From Pipra filicauda (Eukaryota; Chordata; Aves; Passeriformes; Pipridae), in assembly GCF_003945595.2 (NCBI RefSeq), contig NW_024104421.1:5890001-5954000 (forward strand): DNA of 64,000 nucleotides, given 5' to 3'. Both the position numbers and the translations under genes were made by a program. Shown piece by piece: positions 1-11,505 of this stretch; positions within the stretch are counted from its first letter, which is position 1, and each line of letters opens with the position of its first letter. A model generated the notes under the pieces. That model was not told where the DNA came from, did not search any database, and saw only the letters and a list, made by a program, of their open reading frames with translations.

Positions 1-1981
1 GTGACAGAAGGAGAAACTGGTTAAAGCTGAATTTATTACTTGACTCCTATAACACACCTCAAGTCAAACTTTCCAGAAAGCAAGCAGGAAAAAATGTCTT
101 TGCTGAGAAAGAAAACCCTGTTTTTACAAAATGAAATAAGAGCTCTTGGCTTTTTCTCAAAGTGTTGTTAACACTTGCTGCTCTCACTTTTGCCATGCAC
201 AAATACGCACACAACCTTCCACAATCTGCTTGTACCCCGGCGGCTTCCTGGCAGCCAGCCCCCCCCAAGAACCCACTCATCCACAGTGTTCATCTTCTGC
301 TCAGCCTTATGCTTTCCAGCCCTTCTGTCAGCAGCCAACACCACACCAGCTGAACCACTAAATACATATTTACATGGAACTGGGTGAATTTGGGCTCCCT
401 GGACCTGCTCGTGACATCTGCTCTGGCATCTGCTCTCTTGAGTGGTACGGGAGAACTGCTTGGTGCCTCCTGCCAGGAGTGAGCTGCATCTGTCCCTTGG
501 CTATCCAAATGTTTAACTGCTCCTTTTATTTACCCCAGAAGGAGAGTATTCAGTTTATCCATTGGCTTTATTCAGGTCAGCAATTAGCAGCAATGATGAG
601 TACATACCAGCATAATACAATTTCAGTTAAGTATCATAGAAAACAGTTAATTCAGATACACTGTCAAAATGCCTGCCTTACATCCAAGACTCCTGATATC
701 AACATCACGGAGCAAATTAAGGAATATCTCAGTATACAGTTGAGAGGAGAAACAGATTCATCACTGCTAATTTGATTGATATGGCATTTACTTACTGCTC
801 ACTGCATAGCTTGAAGAACCAACCAAAGGAACTTACAGGTTTTCTTTTTATCTTCTCTTTATCCTTATCTTCATTTATTTACCTTTATCCTTTCTTTATC
901 CAGTCTTTGTGCTACTGTAAATTGAGACTCTCAGTGTTTCATAGATTGAATTTGGAGATTTAGGCACTTTGAAACAGCCTACAGAGTTAATTGCATTCCA
1001 CCTAAGCATGAAACGCTCTAGTAATCTTAGGATACTAATTATACTTTGAAATCTCTCTAGTGACTGGTCCTGTCCTGGTATCTCATAAACAACAAGGCTT
1101 GAAAAACCCTTGTGGGGTAGATTTCATTACATCTTTTAAATAGTTGTATAAACTGGACTGCAAAGAGATCAAGTTCCTTGCTCAGTGCTGTGCTGTGAAT
1201 CAATGATAGACTCTGCAATGTACCAAAAATGACCTACAGCAGGTTCCTTTCCTTTAACTGACAGACTGTATTTTATCAGATAATGAATTATGAGATGCAC
1301 ATATCTTTTCCCCACAGAATACAAACGATCTGTACTTGCAGTTAGCTAGACATTCTATTTTTTTTTTTTATGAAGCTGTATAATGTTTCACCATTAGGCA
1401 GTTTTCTGATGGAAAACTTCTGTTTCTTGTGGTTTTACAAAGGTTTAGAGCATCATGGATCATAGGCCTATACTGTTGTTTCAGCTCCTATTTTTGTAAA
1501 AACGAATAAGCAAACAAACAACCAAACTAAAAAACCAAACCAAACCAAAACAAACAACAAAACAAAAACACAAACACAAAACCCCCAAGAAACAGGAGAA
1601 ATTTTTAGCTTGGGCTCATTTCTTTTGCCTCCCAACTTTAGGACCTGGACTGGAAGTTGAAAATTGAAATCTTCAAACATGTTCTTTTTCAAAGATAGCA
1701 ATTATGAAGAAATTGGTTTGAGAGATGAAGAGATAATGACGATTCATTATAAGGATTTCAGAAGGAGAAACTGCTGCCTCAGAAAAATATGTAGGTAATT
1801 GTTTATTTCTTTCAGTCATTGTTAATAAAATGGAAGTACTGTTTTACTGAACTACAGGAGAAGTACTGTCAGAAATCTCTCTTCAGTTGAAACATCAATA
1901 TAATGTATTCAATTTTTCATTCAAATCTCATTCTTTTCTTCCATTAGCATCAGCACTATTTTTAGATCCAGATCGCCTTGG
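1..1981. other. Intergenic, no gene seen
   Basis: No open frame here resembles a known protein; the longest, at 374-775 on +, has no recognisable domain and ordinary base composition. The only structured element is an A/C-rich simple-sequence patch at about 1498-1587. This could be unique intergenic DNA or very old repeats that cannot be recognised by eye. Confidence 0.6.
1498..1587. repeat. A/C-rich low-complexity tract (CAAA/CCAAA type)
   Basis: About 90 bases made almost only of A and C, with irregular CAAA, CCAAA and CAAAA units. The minus-strand frame through it (1468-1701) encodes a Phe/Val/Leu-rich run that is an artefact of the repeat. Confidence 0.75.
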
Positions 1982-2536
1982 TGTGATGTTTTTGTCTGGG
2001 ACAGAGTTAATTTTCTTCACAGTAGTTAGCACTGGCAATATTTTGGATTTGTGCTGGAAACACTGTTGATGCTTCAACAACAGTATTGATAACTAGTGCA
2101 GAGCAGAGCTTACCCTTTTCTGCCTCTCACACCACCCCACCAGAGAGTGGGCTGGGGGTGCACAAGCAGCTGTGAGGAAACATATCTGGGACAGCTGATC
2201 CCAACTGCCCAAAGGGATATGCCATACTGTATGTTGTCACGTTCACCACACAAAGCTGGGGAAGAAGGAGGAAGTGGGGAGACATTTGGAGGGATGGGGT
2301 TTGTCTTCTCACGTCATTGTCATGCATGATGGACTCCTGCTTTCCTGGGGATGGCTGAACACTCACCAGCCCATGGGAACTGGTGAATTAATTCCTTGTT
2401 TTGCTTGGCTTGTGCTTTACCACTTAAACTGCTGAGTTGTCTCTTTTACTCCTCTGATTCTCCCTCCTATCCCACCAGGAAAAGCGAGTGAGCAGCTCTG
2501 TGGGGCTTATTTGCCAGCTGGGGTTAAACCACAACA
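1982..2536 (+). mobile_element. Solo LTR, avian endogenous retrovirus (family A)
   Basis: The left part (GACAGAGTTAATTTTCTTCA at about 2000) and the right end (GCTGGGGTTAAACCAC at about 2518) match a widespread bird LTR family, recalled rather than searched. The same family occurs inverted at 36,608-37,199, and the two copies share the blocks around the ends, GAGTGGGCTGGGGGTGCAC, and ATGGCTGAACACTC. The element runs from TG at 1982 to CA at 2536. No convincing target duplication is visible, so the ends may be eroded. No gag, pol or env sequence is attached. Confidence 0.75.
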
Positions 2537-3152
2537 CTCAGCAAGCACTTATTGTCAGGGAAATAGCTGCTACGAAGTGAGATGCAGAGTCTAGAGTGAT
2601 CTCAGCAAAGAAATGCACAGTCTAGTGCTATACTGGTGATGAATCCTTCTCCCCTCATACTGAACAAGCAGAATAGTGAAAAACAGCCTTAGCACTGAAG
2701 ATACTCAGCTTCTTAAGCCCTAAGTGTTTGTTTCATGTCCTTTGATGATGTTTGTCAATCAACTTCTGTTACACAATGTAAAAGATAGTAGGAACCTTTG
2801 CACAGCAGACTCAAGCTGTCTTGCAGCTCCCACGACAGTGAGCTGGAGTTCAATGGCTCTTCACATGCTTGCCATTTGGTATCTCCTGACATTTCCTAGC
2901 TGACTGCTGACTTTATCACACCACCAACACACTGGTGACTTCCGATCACCATGAGAAGCATGCTCAACACATCTGGAAACAGCACTAGGATGATTCCCAG
3001 ATATATTCCCACTGCGTGATGCCCTTCTTTGACTATAAGTGCTGTCTATTGGTGCTTGCTAGCCCTCTACTGGGCAAGAAGTGTGTTGAATCAACTAAGG
3101 CATGATCAGCATCCTCTCTTGGTATCTTGTTACTCTATTATTCTCAGGCAGT
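2537..3152. other. Intergenic, nothing recognised
   Basis: Sequence between two solo LTRs. No open frame of note, no tandem repeat and no recognisable element was seen. Confidence 0.5.
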
Positions 3153-4244
3153 TGTAGTGGGTTTCTGGGGCTGGGTTTTGGTAGCAGGGGAGGCTTCAGT
3201 TAGAGGCTGCTAGAAGCTTCCCGTGCCCTGTTGAGCCAATGCCAGCCAGCTCCAGGATGGACTTCCTGCTGCTGGCCAAGGCTGAGCCAATTAGAAGTAA
3301 TAGTAATGCCTCTGTGATAACATGTTTAAGAACAAAAATTGTTGTGCAGAAGAAATTGCAGCCAGGGAAGAGCGGAGTGAGAACATGGGAATGACAACAT
3401 AGACACCAAGGTCAGTGTAGAAGGAGGGGCAGGAGGTGCTCCAGGCACCAGAGCTGAGGCCCTGTAGCCCGTGGTGCAGACCATGGCGGGGTAACTGTGC
3501 CCCTGCAGCCCATGGAGGACCATCGGGGTGCAGAGACCCACCTGCAGCCCCTGGAGGAGCCCATGCTGGAGCAGGTGGATGCATGAAGGAGGCTGTGACT
3601 CCGTGGGAGGCCTAGGATGGAGTGGGGTCCTGCTATAGACCTGCGGCCTGTGGAGAGGGAAGCCCACATTGGAGCAGGTTTTATCCCTGGTAGGACTTGT
3701 GGCCCCTGTGGGGGACCTACATCAGTACAGCTCATTTGTGAAGGACTGCACCCCATGGAGGAGTGACCCACGGAACAGCAGTTTGGGAAGAACTGCTGCC
3801 CGAGGGATGGACTCATGTTGGAAAGGTCCATCAAGGACTGTCTTCCATGGGAGGGACCCCACGGGAGCAGGGGAAGGACTCCTCTCTCTGAGCAGCGGCA
3901 GAAACAACAACTGACCGTAACCCCCATTCCCTGTCCCTCTGCACTGCTGGAGCGGGAGGAGGGAGAACATGGAAGGAAGGAGAAGTGGGAGGAAGGTGTT
4001 TTTTAAGACTGTTTTATTTCTCACTCTTTGGCTCTTATTCTGTTAGTAATAAATATAAGTACTATCCCTGCTTTGAGTTTTGTTTTGCCCATGAAGGTAA
4101 TCAGTCACTGACCTCTCCGAACTCTTATCTCTACTCAGAAATCCTTAGCTGCTTTTTTTTTCTCTCCTCTGTCTAGTTGCAGAGGGAGCATGAGAGAGAG
4201 GCTTTAGTGGGTACCTGGTACCTGGCCAGGGTCAACCCACTACA
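3153..4244. mobile_element. Solo LTR-like element (family B) with TSD
   Basis: A 1,092-bp element that starts TGTAGTGGGTT and ends AACCCACTACA, a perfect 11-bp terminal inverted repeat with TG...CA ends. It is flanked by CAGT on both sides (3149-3152 and 4245-4248), consistent with a 4-bp target site duplication. Its middle (about 3420-3900) is an array of loosely repeated blocks of roughly 60 bp around the words CTGCAGCCC, ATGGAGGA and GGAGCAGG. AATAAA lies at 4048 on + and TTTATT at about 4013, so orientation is not settled. Related sequence occurs inverted and split near 36.3 and 37.2 kb. Open frames inside (for example 3412-3927 on -) are by-products of the GC-rich array. A non-autonomous DNA element is the alternative reading. 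Confidence 0.8.
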
Positions 4245-7200
4245 CAGTCAACCTCAGTGAGCAAGTTCAGTCTTACCCATGTCATGCATGAGGACCCTGT
4301 TTAGCAGCCACATCAGCATGGTGTCCCAAGCGTTAGAAAACTCACCGTTTAGTAAGCCATTAAAACTATTGTGCTATGTTAAATGCAAGCATTAACCTTC
4401 AGAGTATTGCTTGGCCTTGGCCTGTATCACGTATTTTAATGTACTCTAGTGATCAGTCAGAATGCTGGAAACACAAACACCTATGGTGGGTACCTGCAAT
4501 GGTGGGTATTTCCTAAGGACAAGAAATTATGTTAATTCCCATTACCACAGCTATTGCTTAAATTGTGTTTCAAAACTAGTGATTCTTTAAAGTGGTAATC
4601 AGACATCTTGTTCGACTACAACAGAGTTTTGTTTGGGAAAAGATCATCTCCTCATTAAACCCTTTGTTTGTTCTTTAAAAAGGTGACCGATTCCTTAGCC
4701 AAGCATCCTGCCTCTGTAACCAGACTTATCATTTTTTTCTGCTCCTGAAACAATATTGGATGAAAGAAGGAGAGAGGATTAACTGCCCGACTCACTCTTC
4801 TGGCCTATTTTGAAACATTTATGTGAATTCTTAATGGTGGTCACAAACCTATAGAATAACTCTGTTCTGTTCAAGCACTTGACTAAATCCCATTTGACTT
4901 CTCTAAGTCTCAGCTGCACAGCACCTCAGTATGGCACACAGGGTACAGTCAGTCTTGTGCAGTAGTGGAGATCTATGCAGAGAGGTTTGTTTACCTGCAT
5001 GTGACAGACCTTTTTTAACAGCAAATAACAATTCCATTGCCTTACTTTTAAAGATAATCACAGTTCCAATAAATTGAAAGCATTTTGGTCTAACATGGAA
5101 TCCTACTCATTTCGCACATATACTCGTTCAGTGTGAAAGACTCTTTGAGGGAAACTTGTATTGGTATTAAGACAGTTTAAAACATTAAAGAAACGCCTAA
5201 ATTTCAACTTTTAGATGGAAAAATAGGCTTCTGAGAATTTAATAATAATTTTCCAGAAGGCTTTAGAGACTTAGGAGTCCAAGTCTCCTTAGCTCGCAAT
5301 GAAAATTATGCTTTCCCAGGTCGTGAATGTTTTGAAAAATTAAGATAAATATTCCTAAATTATTGGAGCATTTTTGGAAAGTTTCTGCTAAATTACTGTG
5401 CTAAATACTCATCACAAAACAAATCAGGATTATGATTTATGGGCTTGTTTCTCTTTGATAAGAAAAAAGATTTTACCTCTCTTTTCACGGCAATAAGCAT
5501 CACGTGTTAGTATAATTTAAAGGCTACAGGCTTTTATTTCCATAATCAGCCTGTGGTTTAAGAGAATTAGGAAGCAGAAAAGTGCTGTCAACAATGCATT
5601 TCACAGAACCCCTATAGTTACCCTATGTGACATTTTAAACCTAATATTAAATCAAATAGTCCAGCCTTGATAAAAGAAAGATTATGGATGTTGTAGCACC
5701 TGAATTATTGAGAAAAACTATTTCAGCTGAGATAAAACTGAGAGTACTGAAAAATTGTCCTCTTATTTTAGTTCTATCTGTTAAGTCAGATCAAATAAGG
5801 TGATTTTAGACTTTGATCAAAGATTTGTTTCTTTTAAGATATAATCTTTGCTGAAATATTAACAAAAGCCTATCTACTCTTTCATGCTGGATAACACAGA
5901 GAGCAACACAAACAATGACGATTTCACACATTACTCCTGTGTAGCTACTTCTGGGGTAAACACAGCAGCCCTTCTCTTAATCAGCATCTAGACTTCTCAG
6001 TCATGCTGGTACCCCAGACTAAAATCTCAATTGACTGTAACAGGAAACATCTGGCTTGTCAGTGGCATTAAGATGGCAAAACAAAATCCAACAAAACCAG
6101 ACCTTTTTGATCTCAACATTAGGTTGCTTATTTAGAGCCAAATCCTATCATTTTCATGCATGTTAAATGAATATGTCCATGTAATATATAAATTTCACAG
6201 GCTTCCTGGGAGACACTTTGCTACCCAGTAGAGGTAGGAAAGCCTGTACATGGCCAGTAACTGCTTGTGCCTCAGTTTTCCCATCTGGAAAATTAATATT
6301 AGTAGTATCTACATTTCAGGTCTGATTTTATTAAAGATTTTATAATACAGATCTCAAGATGCAGAGATTCAAATAAACAATAGGTATGATTACACTTTTC
6401 TATTTCTACCATTTATTTATGTTTTCTGATAGCTGGTTCCCAATAAGGGAAAGTAGGCAGAGTAAAACAGAACAGTCAAAATGAGCCACAAAAATTCAGA
6501 CAAAGAAGACAGGTCTAAAATAATAAATCTCTAATATACCTAAGGAAAAGACTTAGGTATGGGGTTATTTCTTTTAAATCAGAACTTTCGAAGCTCAAAT
6601 TTTTCCCTGCACTGCAATCCCAAAAAGACAGTCCTGCCTGTGCCTCCTGCCTGGCTGGCACAGTTGCAACCCTGTGTCCCTCTATGGCTTTTGGTATCAG
6701 CACATCCCCCACAACCTCACAGCACAGGCAACACAAGCACCTGCCCCAGTGGGTACCTCAGCTCTGCCACCAAAGTTCAAGCAACCTCTGGGTTTTCTCC
6801 TCTCAAATAAGACACTTGTGGAAGCTCTTGCTGGTAACTGCGTAACAGGGAAATGTTTTTGCCAGACCACAGAGGATGGCTCGGTCCTTGTTTGAGATTT
6901 TCCATTAACATTTATATGTTTTTGCTTTCACCTGAATGCCACGTTTTTACATATCTAGATAAAGACCTGGCAGCGTGTGCCCTGCCTGGTCCCTACACTC
7001 AGCAAGACGATGTTCTTGAGTGCAAGGCATAAAGTTCCTGCCAGCTTAAGGACACAGATCGCTGTCTGACTGAAATGTCAGATACTATATTAAAAAGGTA
7101 GCAGATTGTGATGATAATGAAGTGCTGCAGCCTGTCGCTATGTTACCAACTGCTCTGAACTGACATGTCAGAAGGAAAAGCAAGGAAAATGTCCAGAATC

Positions 7201-9100
7201 CCTGTTTGGATCCCCTTCCTACACCTCCCACCAACTGAAGTATTTAAAATATTTACAGATAAAGCCAGCATGTTTCTTTATAAACAAATCCTAAAATGAT
7301 AAATAGATAAATATATTACCCAGCGAGCCTGCTGTCTAAAATCATCCTCCTGCCTCTCCAGTTTGCCTCAGATCGCATCCTTCACCCTCAGACAGAGAAG
7401 CATTGATTCAGGAATGGGCACTGCTCTGCCAATTCTTTGTCCCTTAAAGAGACCAAGCTCCCTCTGACTGATAAAGTGTGTTTAAAAGTACATTTAAACA
7501 GGGGGGGAGATGTGTTCCTGTTGACTGAGAACAGGGTGAGAGCTGTGGATGCTCTTTAAAGGGAAGGGGACATCCTCCCTCCCTCAGCCTGCTGATTTTG
7601 CCTATTATTGCCTTGTTTTCATGGTGTTAGCATCACCATCCTGAGCAATGAGCCTCACTGGATAATAAAACTTGGCTGCAGTTGGCCTGCAGAGGGTGGG
7701 GGTAGAAGGGAGGAGGGTGATGTACAAGGGCACAGCCAAACTCTTTGCTTTCATCCTATACAGAGCAGCACAGAGCTCACAGCAGGCTTAATCCCTTCTC
7801 CTCCCTCAGCAAACCTACCTACTGTGCAAACAGAAAACACACCAAAACACTTCTGCTCCCATGGAAATTTTGCATAAACAAAGAGAACAAAACAAAGTCC
7901 TTATCACGATTCTAGGGATGCTCTGTGACTTGCCTGGCTATTTTGATATGAGATGGGTCCATCACGGGGCACGTTTGCTGAGAAGAGATTGTGTGAGCTC
8001 TGTGCTCATAGGTGCCAATGCAATTTTTAAAACTGTCTACTCAGTCAAGCAAACAAACTGGTTGGAGTCGCTTGTTTCCTGCTGCACACTATGCAGAAAT
8101 GGAATTCTTAATTATTTTACCAGTTGTGGCTGAATTTTCTGTTCCATAAAATGGTAGGTTTTCCCAGCATAATGTAAGGACATCGGTTCTTTTAAAAGGC
8201 TACAACATTTAAATTAGGAATAGGTTCACTTTCTGCTAAAAAATATAATATATCATTATCCTAATTAAGCAGTGAAATATTTTAGACTGTTTTTGGGAGA
8301 AAGTAAATTTCTGCTAAAAATACGGAGCAGATACATTTTCAAGAGCCAAGAATGCAATTATGGTAGTAACTTCATTTTTTGTGAAAATCACACTCAAATA
8401 GCAGATGCTGCTAGACATTAAACTTCAATAAAACCTTTTTTGTAGATTATATGAAAGCAAGTCACAAGGAGAGTGTCTGGATTTGTGCAGTACACAGCTA
8501 CAAATCTCGAGGTCAAAAGCTTCCAGGAAATGAAGGAAACAAGGTGTTATGAAGCATGTGCTGCTACTTGACACGGTACTTGACAGGTAATGGAAAACAG
8601 AATTTAAAAAAAAGAAACAACAGAAACCAAAACCACCTAAACCCCACAATTGCAGGTATTTCTGATCGTGTTTGAAAACAAATTGCTCAGAGCACAGCTG
8701 AAGCTGTCTACACCTAGGAGGTGTTCCTGTCCTCCTAGTGGCAAGGGCACGTGATGGCAACTGCTATACTAAAAAGGAGGGGAAAACATGAATTTAACCA
8801 AATTTCTGATTAACAGTGCTTGAAAGCTTCATGTTCTATCAGTCTTGATCAGCTGTATTTACCCTCATACCACTTGCCATCACTTTTCATTAATCCTGTC
8901 ATGCAACTCAGAGAAAAATTGGCAGAACTTAACCAGCCAATACTAGGCCATGCTATCTTACAGGTGTTGTATTTACTCCTCTTTCAGTTTCATTTTATGT
9001 TCCTCCTGTACTGTAAAAGGCTGGGCTTTGGTAGACTGGGACATGGCTTCAGGGAAATGTGTATGCTTCCTCACAAGAGACTAAGGACAGAGAATTGCTA
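4245..9100. other. Intergenic, no gene seen
   Basis: About 4.9 kb of AT-rich, apparently unique DNA. Open frames at 6515-6895 and 7608-8133 show no domain, no plausible exon borders and no similarity that I recognise. Functional non-coding elements cannot be excluded by eye. Confidence 0.55.
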
Positions 9101-9106
9101 GTCCAA

Positions 9107-9225
9107 AAAAGCTCTGGGATGTCCACTGCTCAAGGTTTTCCAGATGCTTGTCAAATATGTTTTAAGCCTGATGATTAAATGAGGTCCCTTCCAGCTGTAT
9201 TTTCTATGACTGTATAATTCTGATG
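9107..9225 (+). mobile_element. Probable CR1 3'-tail fragment
   Basis: It contains GAGGTCCCTTCCAGCTG followed by a decayed TTCTATGACTGTATAATTCTG tail, the order seen at the 3' end of CR1 LINEs. The upstream part is too diverged to assign with certainty. It is truncated, and no protein-coding part is visible. Confidence 0.5.
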
Positions 9226-9342
9226 TATATTTTAATACATTCCCACCTCCTACGAAAGAGGATATGCGGCTGTACGGTTTCTTTAACAATATTTGGTGGC
9301 ATATTTTTATTGAAAGCAAAGCCCCTGGAGTGCAAGATGTCA

Positions 9343-9366
9343 GGTGCATCTGACATCAGATGCACC
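9343..9366. repeat. Perfect 11-bp inverted repeat (hairpin)
   Basis: GGTGCATCTGA at 9343-9353 and its exact reverse complement at 9356-9366 are separated by two bases. It lies just upstream of an AATAAA-containing stretch that looks like the end of an LTR. Confidence 0.8.
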
Positions 9367-9500
9367 CTCCCCCAGAGACCTTAAAAGCCTGTGGGAGTTT
9401 CGAATAAATCACTTTTCACCATTGGAATCCAGAGAAGAATCCTCGTGGTCCTTTCCTCCTGGCTAAGGGGGATAGCGCCACAGAAATCCTCTCTGAGAAG
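9367..9500 (+). mobile_element. Possible degraded LTR end (R/U5-like)
   Basis: AATAAATCACTTTTCACC at about 9403 is followed about 60 bases later by a C/T-rich run and a CGCCACA word, a layout reminiscent of the poly(A) signal and U5 region of a retroviral LTR. No TG...CA pair or target duplication was found, so this is a weak call. Confidence 0.3.
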
Positions 9501-11309
9501 CAATGAGTAAGGAGTCTACTAGCAATCAACTCTATTACCTTCCTGCAGACAGATTCCTGATTAACATAACTGGAGTGGAAAGTTTTGGTTTTCCCTTTTC
9601 AGTAGAAAGTTTTGTTGGGGTTTTTTTTTCCCCCTGGGAATTCAGTGCATGAGCTTGACAATATCGGCCTGCTTGATTGAAATGTGCCTTTTAAATTTGT
9701 CTTAAGAGAAAACCTAGAGGAAAAACATGAAAGATAAACAACTCTAAATGAAAAGTGCAAGATAACTACTACTCCACAGATCCTGTTCTGAGTGGATCAT
9801 TGATAGAATAAAGTCTGTCTGTGTGGGCAAGACTTGTAATGAAAGAAATCGTCAGGGCCTTCAGCCAGTTTGTTATAATGAAGAGAAGTCTTCCGTGGTC
9901 AAGGCTCTTGACCTCTGGTTGTTTTTATCCATTTACTGGCAGTGCATGTTCAGATGAACCATTATTGGCAGGTAGTAGGCAAGTACATGTGCACTCAGTT
10001 GGACCCTCAGGAGCCTCACTAAATACTGAGATTATCCATAAGAACTAATGAAGCATTGTCTATGTAAATTTTGACCACAATGAAATTTGGTAAAACATCA
10101 GTCTCACATTCAAAGGCTTGATAAGTACTGTGTACACAGAAGATGATATCTTTATGTCCTCTGGTTTTCTGAGACCAAGCTGTCCTCTGTATTATCACAA
10201 TTCCTGAGGACATTATGAGTTACCAGCAAATGAGAAGCTTCACAGATTTATCCATGTTTCCACATTTCTCTTCATGCTGAGAGTTGCAAAATTAATTTTC
10301 TAGCTCATAATCAATAACTACAACACTACAGTGGGAGAGAAAGCATTTAAATTATTTTATAAAAGTAATTTAAAAAATGCCATAAATATCTAAGGTATCA
10401 ACTTACACTGTGTGCTTTAATTTCACAAAGCTAATGCTGTAGAATAGAGGTACCTGTGACCTTGTGCTACAGTGCCCAGGCTCTGCACAGAGGCTTTGTA
10501 CTTCTACAGTTCTCAGAAGTGCAGCTCTTACTCTATGCATGAAAGAGAAGAACATTTCTGCTCCTTGGTGGTTTTAGCTTCTCAAGTTGACTGACTTGCT
10601 GCTTCCACAGTAAGAGAAGAATTTCTTATGTGGTTAACAAATTTTCCATCTCTTCCTTCTGCTTTTGAAGCATCCAAAACATATGCCAGGGAGGAACATC
10701 ACAGAGAGATAAAATGTAGAGGTGATCAAACAGACCCAAAGATGGCATGGATGAGCGAGGAAAGTCTGGTCCATTTAAGTTGCTGGTAATACACTCTCTC
10801 TGGAGCTAGACCTTTTCTCCTGGGTTTTCTGACTTGAAAACATGACACTTAGATGCAAAATCCTTTGTGTTGGTCGCTAGATTGTAATAAGCCTGATGAG
10901 ATGGATTGCAGACAGCCAGTGAGTGTGCAAAACTTACTGGTTCAGAATGAAAAGGAAGATGTTGTTTTTGTCTTGAGAGTACAGACAGGTAAAGTGCCAT
11001 GAATTGAGCTGGAATTTAGTAGATCCCTAAGGAAAACAGCCTGCCAAGGAGGGTAAACTGTGTGGCTTCAGGTGGGCTTAGCCTCTTACTGTCTGGCTTG
11101 CACCCATGTCCTACCCCAGACTCACTTAGCCATCTGCTGCAAAAGGAAGAGTGCCACCTCCACCACCAGGAACCTACAGACTTTACTTGGCTGAAAGTCC
11201 TCAGTCTTCTCCTGATAGCCCAATAGTGGCTTTAGAAATGAGAGTTTCTGATGATCTAACTTAGTAATATCCTCAGAAGATGTTAGGATCAAATTTACTC
11301 TCCAAGTAT
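9501..11309. other. Intergenic, no gene seen
   Basis: No coding region or repeat family was recognised. Open frames at 9821-10,048 and 10,019-11,000 are short and featureless. Confidence 0.5.
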
Positions 11310-11505
11310 TTCATTTCAGTGCAATGGAACAGGTTGCCCAGAGATGTTGTGGATGTTCCATCCCTGGAAGTGTTTAGGCCAGGTTGGATGGAGATCTGAG
11401 CAACCTTGTCCAGTGAAAGGTACCCCTGTCCATTGCAGGGTGTTGGAACTAGATGACCATTGAGGTACCTTCCAACCCAAGCCATTCTATGATTTTATGA
11501 TCTTT
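11310..11505 (+). mobile_element. CR1 LINE 3' end
   Basis: It reads through typical CR1 3' landmarks in order: GGAACAGGTTGCCCAGAGA, a CATCCCTGGAAGTGTTTAGG block, the GGTACCTTCCAACCCA block, and the octamer-like tail ATTCTATGATTTTATGA that ends CR1 copies. It is 5'-truncated, as nearly all CR1 copies are, and lacks reverse transcriptase sequence. Confidence 0.93.

Noticed and set aside
374..775. 133-codon plus-strand frame near the left edge
   Set aside because: No recognisable domain, no promoter or splice context, and a length expected by chance in 64 kb.
3412..3927. 171-codon minus-strand frame
   Set aside because: It lies entirely inside the family B LTR-like element and follows its block repeats.
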